The position numbers were made by a program, and so were the translations under genes. Shown here piece after piece: positions 1 through 7,734 of a stretch of 21,713 bases of DNA (positions are counted from its first letter, which is position 1; each line of letters opens with the position of its first letter). The notes under the pieces are model-generated. The model did not search any database. It was not told the origin of the DNA and saw nothing but the letters and a program-made list of their open reading frames with translations. The stretch comes from DATIJJ01 sp035478795 (GTDB lineage: Bacteria > Pseudomonadota > Gammaproteobacteria > DSM-16500): contig DATIJJ010000027.1 of the NCBI GenBank assembly GCA_035478795.1, forward strand, positions 1 through 21,713, read 5' to 3'.

Positions 1-85
1 GCGCCTTTAAATCAATCCAATATAAGAAAGGCGCTGGGTCCCGCTTGAAGAGCGTCGCGGGATGACGCACGGTTGAAGATAAGAT
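1..85. repeat. Degenerate repeat copy at the window edge
   Basis: This non-coding stretch lies beyond the 3' end of radA. GCGCCTTT (1-8) and AAAGGCGC (27-34) form a perfect 8-bp inverted repeat, and TCCCGC (39-44) pairs with GCGGGA further right. The right part, GGATGACGC then CGGTTGAAG around 60-79, matches the outer end of the large palindrome near 6931-6949 except for a one-base gap and one change. It is therefore probably a decayed member of the same dispersed repeat family. The left end may continue outside the window. Confidence 0.4.
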
Positions 86-127
86 TTGAAAATTATCCCC
101 GATAACTTCTCACAAAATGAAATGATT

Positions 128-1492
128 CTAAAGATTTTTAAAATAATCCACCGTCTCCGGCAGCGACTGCGCAGCAAACACGTCCATGCCGTCAATCTTT
201 TCTTTCGGTGCATTGCCATGCGGCACAATCGCCCGCTTGAATCCGTGTTTTGCCGCTTCCCGCAAGCGTTCCTGACCACCTTGCACCGGACGAATTTCGC
301 CAGCGAGTCCCACTTCTCCAAAAATAATTACATCATGCGGAACCGGGCGATTGCGTAAACTCGATAAAACCGCGAGTAAAAGCGCGAGATCTCCCCCGGT
401 TTCTGTGACGCGAACACCCCCCACTGCATTCACAAACACATCCTGATCGAATGTCACAACCCCACTGTGTCGATGAAGGACAGCCAGCAACATCGATAAC
501 CGCTGCAGATCAAGACCCACACACACACGACGCGGATTGCCCGCATGACTTTGATCAACGAGCGCCTGCACCTCAACCAGCAACGGACGCGTGCCTTCTT
601 TCGTCGCCATGATCACACTGCCTGACACCGGTTTTTCATAACGCGATAAAAAAATCGCAGACGGATTGCTGACTTCACGCAATCCCTTGTCCGTCATCGC
701 AAAAATGCCCAGCTCATTCACCGCACCAAACCGGTTTTTAATGCCGCGAATCATGCGATAACGACTGTCTTGCTCGCCCTCAAAATAAAGCACCGTATCC
801 ACAATATGTTCGAGCACACGCGGGCCTGCGAGCGTGCCTTCTTTCGTCACATGTCCCACGAGAAATAAAGCCGTTTGTGTTTGTTTCGCGAATTTAACGA
901 GTTGCGCTGCACTTTCTCGCACTTGCCCTACCGCACCCGGTGCTGATTGCAATAAATCCGTGTGCATGGTCTGGATGGAATCAATCACAATGACACGCGG
1001 ATTTTCTTTTTGCGCGTGTCGCAAAATCCGTTCGATGTGCGTGTCAGCCAGCAACAATAAATTGTCTTCCGGCAAACCCATGCGTCGTGCGCGCAAGGTG
1101 ACTTGCTGCAAGGATTCTTCACCGGTGATGTATAAAACTTTTAATTGTTTGGCGAGATGACAAAGCGTCTGCAATAATAAAGTGGATTTTCCAATGCCCG
1201 GGTCCCCGCCAATCAACACCGCCGATCCCATGACAAGACCCCCACCCAGTACACGATCCAGTTCTTTTAAACCGGTCAAAAGGCGCGCTTCTTCCTGTTG
1301 CAGGGTAATATCTCGCATGGGCGTGATGGCCGGCTCGCCAATGGCATAACCCTGGTAACGCGGATGCATGGCCGTTTGCACGACTTCCTCGACAATACTG
1401 TTCCATGCACTGCAGCCCGCGCATTGTCCTGACCATTTTGAAAATTGGGCACCACACGCCTGACAGGCATGGGTCATTTTGGGTTTCACCAT
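128..1492 (-). CDS. radA: DNA repair protein RadA (Sms)
   Basis: RadA is a RecA-like ATPase that promotes branch migration of recombination intermediates in the cytoplasm. The 454-residue product is close to the usual 455-460. It starts with a four-cysteine zinc finger (C10xxC13, C24xxC27). A Walker A motif, GGDPGIGKST, lies at 95-104 and the Walker B region VIVIDSIQT at 166-174. The RadA-specific KNRFG motif is at 251-255. The C-terminal part, from about 280, is the Lon-protease-like domain with its conserved glycine-rich segments and no apparent catalytic serine-lysine dyad. ATG at 1492 follows GAGGA at about 10 nt; an alternative ATG lies at 1477. Only 6 nt separate it from the upstream reductase gene, so the two are probably co-transcribed. 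Confidence 0.97.
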   Translation of the reverse strand: MVKPKMTHACQACGAQFSKWSGQCAGCSAWNSIVEEVVQTAMHPRYQGYAIGEPAITPMRDITLQQEEARLLTGLKELDRVLGGGLVMGSAVLIGGDPGIGKSTLLLQTLCHLAKQLKVLYITGEESLQQVTLRARRMGLPEDNLLLLADTHIERILRHAQKENPRVIVIDSIQTMHTDLLQSAPGAVGQVRESAAQLVKFAKQTQTALFLVGHVTKEGTLAGPRVLEHIVDTVLYFEGEQDSRYRMIRGIKNRFGAVNELGIFAMTDKGLREVSNPSAIFLSRYEKPVSGSVIMATKEGTRPLLVEVQALVDQSHAGNPRRVCVGLDLQRLSMLLAVLHRHSGVVTFDQDVFVNAVGGVRVTETGGDLALLLAVLSSLRNRPVPHDVIIFGEVGLAGEIRPVQGGQERLREAAKHGFKRAIVPHGNAPKEKIDGMDVFAAQSLPETVDYFKNL

Positions 1493-1498
1493 GATGGA

Positions 1499-2365
1499 TT
1501 ATTCCTCGAAGAGCAAATGCATCGCAGCCGAATCGAGTTCACCGTGACCTTTCAGCACAATGCGATCAAGACTGTGCATCACTTCCTTCGCACACGGTAA
1601 ATCAACGCCTGCCTGATGAGCCTGTTCAAGCGCAAGATGCATGTCCTTTCGATGTAAGACGGATTTGAATCCCGGTTTATAGTCATTATCCAGCATGCGC
1701 TGACCATGCACCTCCAGCACACGGCTGTTGGCAAAACCACCCAGCAGCGCTTCACGCACTTTCACAGGATCCACACCGGACGCTTTGGCAAGCGCCAGGG
1801 CTTCACTGACCGCAATGATGGTTTCTGCAATGATAATCTGGTTACAGGATTTGGCGACCTGTCCGGCACCGTGATCGCCGATATGCACAATCTGTTTACC
1901 CAGTTTTTTTAAGACAGGACGGACTTTTTCAAGCACTGCGGCTTTTCCGCCCACCATGATGGATAAAGACCCCTCGATCGCACCCTGCTCACCGCCTGAT
2001 ACGGGCGCATCCAGCATGTCGATCTTTTTTTTGGCCAGCTGTTCTGCAAAACGACGCGTGGCCGTGGCTGAAATCGTACTCATATCAATCACGATACAGC
2101 CCGGTTTTGCCGTGTGAATAATCCCTTTTCTTCCGTTTAAAACTTCATCGACATCGGCTGTAGCCGGTACGATGGTAATGATCACATCCACACCGGATGC
2201 AGCCAGCGCCTCGGGCGAGTCATACGCAGTTGCACCTTCTGCAACCAGTGGTTCAGCGACTTCAGCCCTTCGCGCGTAGATTGAAACAGGCAAGCCCGCG
2301 CGAAGTAAATTGATCGCCATGGGCTTGCCCATGATACCAAGACCGATAAATCCGATGTGTTGCAT
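1499..2365 (-). CDS. garR: 2-hydroxy-3-oxopropionate reductase (GarR/GlxR-like)
   Basis: This is a member of the beta-hydroxyacid dehydrogenase family (tartronate semialdehyde reductase / 3-hydroxyisobutyrate dehydrogenase), NAD(P)-dependent and cytoplasmic. Visible motifs are the N-terminal Rossmann signature GFIGLGIMG, the substrate loop DAPVSGG followed by GSLSIMVGG, and the catalytic-lysine segment GAGQVAKSCNQ. The C-terminal KPGF...LHRKD segment resembles GarR (KPGF...LHIKD) more than MmsB, so tartronate semialdehyde is the better substrate guess. The frame is open further upstream, but ATG 2365 has AAGGA 7 nt before it and gives the family-typical MQHIGFIGLG start (288 aa). The longer version would run back into the lipoprotein gene. 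It lies 29 nt after that gene and 6 nt before radA. Substrate is inferred, family is certain. Confidence 0.85.
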   Translation of the reverse strand: MQHIGFIGLGIMGKPMAINLLRAGLPVSIYARRAEVAEPLVAEGATAYDSPEALAASGVDVIITIVPATADVDEVLNGRKGIIHTAKPGCIVIDMSTISATATRRFAEQLAKKKIDMLDAPVSGGEQGAIEGSLSIMVGGKAAVLEKVRPVLKKLGKQIVHIGDHGAGQVAKSCNQIIIAETIIAVSEALALAKASGVDPVKVREALLGGFANSRVLEVHGQRMLDNDYKPGFKSVLHRKDMHLALEQAHQAGVDLPCAKEVMHSLDRIVLKGHGELDSAAMHLLFEE

Positions 2366-2394
2366 GGTCATTTCCTTATGAAAGAGGATTTCTG

Positions 2395-2853
2395 CTAGTT
2401 CACTACCTTCCACGAACCATCCGGCTGACGGCACGCTGTGCCATACACTTGCTGATTCTTACCTGCAATGTTAGCCGTTGAACGGTATTCACGGCAATAT
2501 TGATTGCCATCCACCGTCACATTTTTCGTTGGAACTACCGTGTAATTGGCACCGGTTTTCTGATTTTGCCAATAAGCCGGTTGACCCACTGAATTGCTTT
2601 CCAGCGCCTGGTTCATTTTCATTCTGTCTGTGTCATCCATATTTTTACCAATCGCACCACCGAGAAAAGCACCGGCCAGAGCCCCTGCACCTACCGCGAG
2701 CAATTTGCCGCTACCGCCACCAAACTGGCTGCCAAGCAACCCCCCGGCGACACCACCTGTGACTGTCCCTATGTCCTGTTTGGTCATATCCGCGCATCCT
2801 GCCAGCGACAGACTGGTTATCAATGCTACAAACGCCGTTATTATTTTCTTCAT
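2395..2853 (-). CDS. Glycine-zipper lipoprotein, 17 kDa surface antigen type
   Basis: A small outer-membrane-type lipoprotein of 152 residues. A basic start (MKK), a hydrophobic stretch and the lipobox LAGC, with Cys at about residue 20, mark signal peptidase II processing. Residues about 30-70 are a glycine zipper with two GxxxG-rich segments, as in the Rickettsia 17 kDa antigen and SlyB-like families. The C-terminal part (YWQNQKTGANYTVVP... and CREYRSTANIAGK...ACRQPDGSW) is the typical surface-antigen beta region with paired cysteines. ATG 2853 follows GGAG at 6 nt; the in-frame GTG just upstream (2856) is too close to that site. The role is probably envelope integrity; no specific function can be read from the sequence. 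Confidence 0.88.
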   Translation of the reverse strand: MKKIITAFVALITSLSLAGCADMTKQDIGTVTGGVAGGLLGSQFGGGSGKLLAVGAGALAGAFLGGAIGKNMDDTDRMKMNQALESNSVGQPAYWQNQKTGANYTVVPTKNVTVDGNQYCREYRSTANIAGKNQQVYGTACRQPDGSWKVVN

Positions 2854-2894
2854 CACTCACTCCCAAAAAGCTGGCTAAAAAATAAATCAGGGCT

Positions 2895-2902
2895 ATTTTA
2901 TA
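2895..2902 (-). promoter_or_regulatory. Probable -10 element for the lipoprotein gene
   Basis: On the minus strand this reads TATAAAAT, 41 nt before the lipoprotein start and in the only gap between it and phhB. No convincing -35 box was found at the right distance, so the call is tentative. Confidence 0.3.
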
Positions 2903-2944
2903 CCGAAGTTTTACCCTAAGCCAGTAATTCTGGTTAAAACAGGA

Positions 2945-3295
2945 TCACTCCTGAGGCACGCCCAGCGCATCGACCTTGGCTGCCGCGATAAAATCATTAT
3001 CAGACAGCCCCTTGATGGCATGTGTCGTATAGTGCACCACGCAGTAGTTATAACCCACTTCCATATCCGGATGGTGATTTTCCTGGTTTGCGATAAAAGC
3101 CACCGCATTCACAAAAGCCATGGTTTTATAAAATCCTTTAAAGGTAAACCGACGCGTGATTACGGTATTTTCCGTATTGACCGTCCAGCCATTCAGTTCC
3201 TTCAACAATTGCTGAACCTTTTCTTTCCCGAGCGTTGGAACCCCTCCCTCGCAGGGCACACAATGTCTGGATTGCAAGTCACAGGTCGAACTCAT
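2945..3295 (-). CDS. phhB: Pterin-4a-carbinolamine dehydratase
   Basis: PhhB dehydrates 4a-hydroxytetrahydrobiopterin and so regenerates the pterin cofactor used by phenylalanine hydroxylase. The 116-residue product carries the family signature: E72, the H74-H75-P76 pair, and a third histidine at H92 in the segment YCVVHYTTHAIKGLS. Its length is normal. ATG 3295 has GGAG 6 nt upstream and lies one nucleotide past the phhA stop, with the Shine-Dalgarno sequence inside the last phhA codons. That tight coupling with phhA supports the function. An N-terminal extension in the same frame would overlap phhA and is rejected. Confidence 0.95.
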   Translation of the reverse strand: MSSTCDLQSRHCVPCEGGVPTLGKEKVQQLLKELNGWTVNTENTVITRRFTFKGFYKTMAFVNAVAFIANQENHHPDMEVGYNYCVVHYTTHAIKGLSDNDFIAAAKVDALGVPQE

Positions 3296-3296
3296 A

Positions 3297-4091
3297 CTAT
3301 TCTCCATTCGGATCAAAAAGAGGATCAAACTCACCCAGTTCACGCGCTTTGTGAACCAGACCAATCAAATCCGTATTGGTTAAATCAAATAACGTATCAA
3401 AACTGTCTATCATAAAATAAATCGGTTGCATGATATCAATGCGATAGGGTGTTCGTAAAACTTCCAGCGGATCAAAGGGCTTTCGGATCACCCCGGGATC
3501 TTCGAGACTGTAAATCGTTTCACCCTTTGAAGACAGAATGCCACCGCCATAAATGCGCGGAACGCCTTTTTGCCGGATCAGGCCAAATTCAATCGTGAAC
3601 CAGTACAGTCTTGCAAGCAACGCACGATCTTCTTTATTTGCCTTTAAACCCAATTTGCCATAGAGGTGAGTAAATTCCGCATACGCCGGGTTGGTGAGTA
3701 GCGGGCAATGACCAAACACTTCATGAAAAATATCGGGTTCCTGCAGATAATCCAGCTCTTCCCGCACGCGAATAAAAGTAGCCGCCGGAAACCGTCGATT
3801 GGCCAGCAGGTGAAAAAAATGCTCGAAGGGAATCAGGGCTGCAACCGGTTCCAGCGCCCAGCCGGTCGCCTTTTGCAGGGCATCCGAGATTTCCGGGCAT
3901 TGCGGGATTCTGTCTCCCGGCATATTCAATATATCAATGCCTTGAATAAACTCATCACACGCGCGATGTTCAACTATTTTCCGTTGACGTTCAAATAAAA
4001 TCTGCCAGGTGGCATTTTCTTCTTCGGTATACTGCGCGAAACCGGCCTGATCCACAGGTTTCGAGACATAATGGGATTGTTTGTACGACAT
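3297..4091 (-). CDS. phhA: Phenylalanine-4-hydroxylase
   Basis: This iron- and tetrahydropterin-dependent monooxygenase converts phenylalanine to tyrosine. The 264-residue length matches the bacterial single-domain form. The iron ligands are visible: H123 and H128 in PDIFHEVFGHCP and E168 in YWFTIEFGL. It is translated just ahead of phhB, which recycles the cofactor, so the pair is a minimal pterin-dependent hydroxylation operon. In Legionella the homologous enzyme feeds tyrosine and pyomelanin formation; whether that holds here is unknown. ATG 4091 follows GAGA at about 8 nt. It is divergent from the GNAT gene across about 75 bp, where TATAAG near the phhA side could be a -10 box without a clear -35. 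Confidence 0.97.
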   Translation of the reverse strand: MSYKQSHYVSKPVDQAGFAQYTEEENATWQILFERQRKIVEHRACDEFIQGIDILNMPGDRIPQCPEISDALQKATGWALEPVAALIPFEHFFHLLANRRFPAATFIRVREELDYLQEPDIFHEVFGHCPLLTNPAYAEFTHLYGKLGLKANKEDRALLARLYWFTIEFGLIRQKGVPRIYGGGILSSKGETIYSLEDPGVIRKPFDPLEVLRTPYRIDIMQPIYFMIDSFDTLFDLTNTDLIGLVHKARELGEFDPLFDPNGE

Positions 4092-4166
4092 AAAGTTGGT
4101 CTCTCGAGTATCTTCTTATATGATATCCCCATCTTAACAAAGAACCGAGAAAATGACAGGCCACAA

Positions 4167-4613
4167 ATGACTTATCACCGACCTTACCCGGAGCTTCAAT
4201 TTGGCGATTATGTACTGACTGCCGATAAAAAACAGCTGGATTTGGCGTATTTATATAATTTGCTTTGCATACCATCGCGCTATTCGACCGGTCTTCCGCC
4301 TGAACGATTCCCCCTGATTGTCGAAAATTCGGTTTGTTTTATCGTGTTACATGAAGGCAAGCAAATCGGTTTTGCGCGCGTTATCACGGATTTTTCGGAA
4401 TTTGCCTCACTCTGGGATGTGTACATCGATGAAGAACATCGCAAAAAAGGGCTTGGCAAGGTGCTCATGAAATATGTGCTGGAACATCCTCGCCTGCGTG
4501 GTGTGTTTCGGTGGTTTTTGATGACGGAAGATGCGCATGGGCTTTATCAGAAATTCGGGTTTCGGTCGGAGGCGTATAATCCGTATGTGATGATGAAAGT
4601 GGCCGGGTCTTGA
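4167..4613 (+). CDS. GNAT family N-acetyltransferase
   Basis: A 148-residue acetyl-CoA-dependent acyltransferase. The core fold is seen from about residue 56: strands around CFIVLHEGKQIGFARV, then DVYIDEEHRKKGLGKVLM, where RKKGLG (92-97) is the motif A pyrophosphate-binding loop, then a C-terminal YQKFGF element. The substrate cannot be told from the sequence; the overall layout is that of small YjdJ/AAC-like GNATs. ATG 4167 was chosen because the upstream in-frame extension would overlap the divergent phhA start; the Shine-Dalgarno (CAGG, 6 nt) is weak. It is transcribed alone, divergently from phhA. Confidence 0.88.
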   Translation: MTYHRPYPELQFGDYVLTADKKQLDLAYLYNLLCIPSRYSTGLPPERFPLIVENSVCFIVLHEGKQIGFARVITDFSEFASLWDVYIDEEHRKKGLGKVLMKYVLEHPRLRGVFRWFLMTEDAHGLYQKFGFRSEAYNPYVMMKVAGS

Positions 4614-4655
4614 GGGTTGGGTTATTGTGGGTTATGGCGCGCGCCAAAAATCAGG

Positions 4656-4661
4656 TATAAT
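4656..4661 (+). promoter_or_regulatory. Perfect -10 hexamer upstream of the S9 peptidase
   Basis: TATAAT lies 35 nt before the peptidase start in the short gap after the GNAT gene. The -35 region at 17 nt spacing (TATGGC) is poor, so promoter strength or regulation cannot be judged. Confidence 0.35.
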
Positions 4662-4696
4662 TCATTATTACAAACAACATTGACTGAACGATACCT

Positions 4697-6703
4697 ATGC
4701 CAAAATCACTTATTCTATTCATCATGTTGCTCCTGACCAGCTTGAATATTTACGCAACTGGTCAACCCTACGGTGCTGACGACATATTGGCCTTCACACG
4801 CATTGACTACGTCGCTGTATCACCTGATGGTAAACAAATTGCTTACGTCACAGTGAATCGTGACAAAAATAAATGGCGATACGCATTAAATCTCAAAGAA
4901 CCAAATGGCAACATCACCGAAATCACTCACGCTGAAAATATTTCTTCTGTCAGCTGGTCTCCCGATGGGAGCGCTATCGCATTCATCTCCCCAAATGATA
5001 AAGATCAACAAGTTATTTCTATTTATCATCTGGCAGAAAAAAAACTCTCTCCACTGATTACATTATCCAAAGGAATTGTTGGTTTACATTGGTCTCCCTC
5101 TGGCAAACAAATTGCATTTATTGCTGAAGATGATAAACACACGCCGCAATCAAATGGATTGAAAACGTTACCGGAACCAGGCACTAACCTGCGTTTATAC
5201 GTAACAGATCTCAATGCCGGGATACAATCATTGACGCCTGCGGATTTCAGCATGACATATGATCCAATGACACGCGGTTTTTCATGGGCACCTGATGGCA
5301 ATGAAATTGCTTTCGCTTACCAACCCGGTTCTAAACCCATTGATGATATTCAACCAAAAGTGGCGATTGTCAATTTAACGACAAAAAAAATTGCACCTCT
5401 TGCCTATTGCAAAACACGCACTTGTCGACAACCGATTTTTTCACCCGATGGAAAATGGCTCGCTTTTACCACTAATATACCTGCAACAGGCAAAGCAAAA
5501 GCATTGCTTGAAGATATTGAAATCCGCAATAAAGTTTGTCTCAGAAATTCAAACGATCAGACGCATTGTTTACAGGATACGTTTGACAAAAATCCCTGGT
5601 TACTCGCCTTTAATGCAGAAGGTAATGCAATTTATGCATTGGAACACTATAAATCACAAGGAATAAAAATTTATAAAATCAGTGAAAATCCAAACACGCC
5701 AGTTGAACTTTTTTCAACACAAAAGGATTTCATCGAACCATTGACGCTCTCACTCAATGCGACACATACCGTTTTTGGTTTTGCTCTTGAAGGCGTTAAT
5801 CAAGCGCCTGAAGTCTATACTTCACCTGCTGATCATTTAAATTTACAGCAAGAAACGCACTTCAATCAAAAATACAATAAACTGTTTGGTTCAATACATG
5901 TATTAAACTGGAAATCAAAAGATGGCACACCCGTGGAAGGATTATTTATTACCCCACAAAATTATGATCCTGAGCATGCCTATCCATTATACGTGGACGT
6001 GCACGGTGGACCGAGTGGCTCAAAAGCAATACGCTATTTAGGTGGTTGCGATGAGTATGGTGAAGGTTTTGTACCAACAGAGTGTCCTGCAAATATTTTA
6101 AGTCTGGGTTATGTTATTTTGCAGGTTAATTTTCGTGGCACGAGTGGTTATGGCTCAGATTTTCGAGTGAAAAATTTTGCTGATCTTGGCGATGGTGATT
6201 TTCAGGATATTATGAGTGGTATTGATTATGTCACAAAACATTATTCCATCGATAAAAATAAAATGGTTATCGCAGGTTGGAGTTATGGCGGCTATTTGAC
6301 AGCCGGGGCAATAACCCATACAAATCGGTTTGCTCTTGCAATTGATGGTGATGGTATGACAGATTATCTTTCCTTTGCAGGCACAACAGATGATACCGAT
6401 TTTGGATATCGATATTTAGGCGTCAATTCCTGGGAAAACCCACCGTTATATTGGAAACATTCACCCATCGCATATGTCAAAAATATTCAAACTCCGTTGC
6501 TTATCATTCACGGTGAACAAGATATTCGTGTACCGATTACTCAAGCAAAAGAATTATTCACTGCACTCACACTTTTAAATAAACCTGTCAAAATGATCAT
6601 CGCACCGAAGCAATCGCATGTGCCTTCTGATCCGGAAACATTTGAAAAAGAAATGGCTGTTATTGATCAGGTTCTTATGTCGCGCAATCTACAGTCATAT
6701 TGA
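4697..6703 (+). CDS. Exported S9 family (prolyl oligopeptidase-type) serine peptidase
   Basis: A 668-residue serine peptidase. The first ~21 residues (basic start, hydrophobic core, ending near YATG) form a probable signal peptide, so the enzyme acts in the periplasm or outside the cell. Residues about 25-400 are a beta-propeller of repeated SPDGKxIA(Y/F) blades. The C-terminal alpha/beta-hydrolase has the nucleophile S529 in GWSYGGY, D609 in GEQDIRVP and H641 in KQSHVP. All three catalytic residues are present, so it should be active. It resembles S9C acylaminoacyl-peptidase-like enzymes that degrade short peptides. No clear Shine-Dalgarno precedes ATG 4697. The gene is more AT-rich than phhA or radA and stands alone between unrelated genes, which may mean later acquisition. 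Confidence 0.92.
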   Translation: MPKSLILFIMLLLTSLNIYATGQPYGADDILAFTRIDYVAVSPDGKQIAYVTVNRDKNKWRYALNLKEPNGNITEITHAENISSVSWSPDGSAIAFISPNDKDQQVISIYHLAEKKLSPLITLSKGIVGLHWSPSGKQIAFIAEDDKHTPQSNGLKTLPEPGTNLRLYVTDLNAGIQSLTPADFSMTYDPMTRGFSWAPDGNEIAFAYQPGSKPIDDIQPKVAIVNLTTKKIAPLAYCKTRTCRQPIFSPDGKWLAFTTNIPATGKAKALLEDIEIRNKVCLRNSNDQTHCLQDTFDKNPWLLAFNAEGNAIYALEHYKSQGIKIYKISENPNTPVELFSTQKDFIEPLTLSLNATHTVFGFALEGVNQAPEVYTSPADHLNLQQETHFNQKYNKLFGSIHVLNWKSKDGTPVEGLFITPQNYDPEHAYPLYVDVHGGPSGSKAIRYLGGCDEYGEGFVPTECPANILSLGYVILQVNFRGTSGYGSDFRVKNFADLGDGDFQDIMSGIDYVTKHYSIDKNKMVIAGWSYGGYLTAGAITHTNRFALAIDGDGMTDYLSFAGTTDDTDFGYRYLGVNSWENPPLYWKHSPIAYVKNIQTPLLIIHGEQDIRVPITQAKELFTALTLLNKPVKMIIAPKQSHVPSDPETFEKEMAVIDQVLMSRNLQSY

Positions 6704-6710
6704 TTTGTTG

Positions 6711-6833
6711 TTATCCGAAGCCTCAATCGAAGCGTCATCAGCCATGTTGAGTGATGGTTATTAGAAGCCTCAATCGAAGCGTCATCAACCATGTTGAGTG
6801 ATGGTTATTAGAAGCCTCAATCGAAGCGTCATC
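6711..6833. repeat. Tandem repeat, 47-bp unit, 2.6 copies
   Basis: Units at 6711-6757, 6758-6804 and a partial third at 6805-6833. Units one and two differ at only three positions. Each unit contains GAAGCCTCAATCGAAGCGTC and an internal imperfect hairpin (CATCA...TGATG). The third unit runs directly into the left arm of the palindrome, and the shared AGCGTCATC shows that the unit is built from the end of that element. There are no unique spacers, so it is not a CRISPR array. Confidence 0.9.
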
Positions 6834-6939
6834 CTGAGGCATCTTCTCGCCGAAGGATCCACTGCTATTTACAAATTTTTTGCGATAACTTTGTAATAGC
6901 GATGGATCCTTCGGCGAGAAGATGCCTCAGGATGACGCT
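6825..6939. repeat. Long palindromic (MITE-like) element, 37-bp perfect arms
   Basis: The arms 6825-6861 and 6903-6939 are perfect reverse complements over 37 bp. Pairing continues imperfectly inward (CTGCTATTTACAAA against TTTGTAATAGCGA) and outward (GAAGCCTCAATCG against CGGTTGAAGCC). An RNA copy would form one long hairpin. There is no open reading frame inside. It is either a non-autonomous mobile element remnant or a dispersed structural repeat. A similar but decayed terminus lies at about 60-79 of the window. Confidence 0.85.
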
Positions 6940-7071
6940 CCGGTTGAAGCCTGCTTTACGCAAAAACGCCAAACTTTCTCAGTCGGAAATGGCATGCTTA
7001 ATTTTAAATTATAACTAATTTACCCCAGTTTGTCCTTCTTAAGCATCAGCACTTGCTGAAATTAAACTCTG

Positions 7072-7105
7072 CAAAAACCTTGGCCTGTCACCCCTGTGAC
7101 AGGCC
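7072..7105 (-). terminator. Probable intrinsic terminator of the minus-strand series
   Basis: GGCCTGTCAC (7082-7091) and GTGACAGGCC (7096-7105) form a perfect 10-bp, GC-rich stem with a 4-nt loop. Read on the minus strand, the stem is followed after AAGG by a run of five T. It lies about 80 nt past the stop of the last minus-strand gene (7186). Confidence 0.6.
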
Positions 7106-7185
7106 GCGGTTATTTGCAGACGAGGAAAAAATCGCCCGGATTGAAGAATCATTTTCAAATATAATTGATTTTGATTTATGATTTT

Positions 7186-7620
7186 CTATTTATTTTCAGA
7201 ATACCCGACCGCAATTTTTTTTATGATTGTAGAATAAAGATCTCGCCTGACCAATCTGTGCAATTCGATGATTCTTCGCAAAAGTGTTGCTGAAGGACTT
7301 ACATTTAAGCCCAATGCAATTTCATATATAACGTCTTCTGGAGTCTGCGTATAACAAGCTATCCCCGCCAAAGTATATTCCCGGGTAGACAATAAATCGT
7401 TAATGACACATCGTGCAAATTTTGCTTCCATCATGGTATTCTCCATCTCTGCATTACATTTTATGATTCGAAAATAATCCTTGTATTTGATTTTAAACTC
7501 CTCCTTGAGCATCTCACATATACGCGTAAATAATTCTATTTCAAGAATCAGATTTTCTTCCCAGGTAAAACAGGCTGGACTAATGCCCGCCAAATAACAT
7601 AGAGGCTCGCTTGCCGACAT
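7186..7620 (-). CDS. Small protein of unknown function, possible HTH-like C-terminus
   Basis: I cannot assign this 144-residue soluble protein. It has no signal peptide or membrane segment. The N-terminal half is acidic and helical (EENLILEIELFTRICEMLKE). The C-terminal part (about 82-135) has YTLAGIACYTQTPEDVIYEI, then PSATLLRRIIELHRLVRRDL, which could form short helices like a helix-turn-helix. From memory, small proteins with a similar C-terminal pattern occur in Legionella; this is unverified. ATG 7620 has AAGGA 6 nt upstream. A separate TTGACA/TATCTT promoter lies in the 114-bp gap after the XRE gene, so it can be expressed apart from that operon and may be a target of the regulator. Confidence 0.75.
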   Translation of the reverse strand: MSASEPLCYLAGISPACFTWEENLILEIELFTRICEMLKEEFKIKYKDYFRIIKCNAEMENTMMEAKFARCVINDLLSTREYTLAGIACYTQTPEDVIYEIALGLNVSPSATLLRRIIELHRLVRRDLYSTIIKKIAVGYSENK

Positions 7621-7681
7621 AACTCATCCTTAACTTAATTTCAAACCATTACTCCCAACGAAGTATATATTATGTATACCA

Positions 7682-7689
7682 TGTCGACA
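7682..7689. promoter_or_regulatory. Candidate operator palindrome TGTCGACA
   Basis: A perfect 8-bp palindrome sits directly beside the -10 box of the small-gene promoter and just past the XRE gene's 3' end. A second inverted repeat (GTATA...TATAC, about 7663-7679) lies further downstream. The position suits repression by the neighbouring XRE protein, but binding is only inferred. Confidence 0.3.
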
Positions 7690-7718
7690 AAGATAAACAC
7701 CTTTGGGTCTGCTGTCAA
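7690..7718 (-). promoter_or_regulatory. Sigma70-like promoter of the 144-aa gene
   Basis: On the minus strand TTGACA (7713-7718) is a perfect -35, followed after 17 nt by TATCTT (7690-7695; 4 of 6 to TATAAT). The start codon at 7620 is about 70 nt downstream of the -10. It separates expression of the last gene from the upstream series. Confidence 0.6.
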
Positions 7719-7734
7719 CAACCAGAAATAAAAT

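Larger units (their letters stand above)
6704..7185. other. Gene-free intergenic region with repeats
   Basis: This 482-bp region separates the plus-strand peptidase from the minus-strand series. It holds a tandem repeat (6711-6833), a long palindrome (6825-6939) and a probable terminator (7072-7105), each listed separately. Between about 6951 and 7071 and between 7106 and 7185 I see only AT-rich sequence without coding potential. Confidence 0.8.

Noticed and set aside
834..1160. Plus-strand open frames opposite radA, alr, dnaB and rplI
   Set aside because: They are antisense shadows of conserved genes with no ribosome sites or recognisable protein features.
2366..2434. Longer N-terminus of the GarR-like reductase
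   Set aside because: The extra residues precede the Rossmann start, overlap the lipoprotein gene and lie upstream of the AAGGA site that fits ATG 2365.
6711..6833. CRISPR array
   Set aside because: The 47-bp units are directly joined with no unique spacers and no cas genes are nearby.
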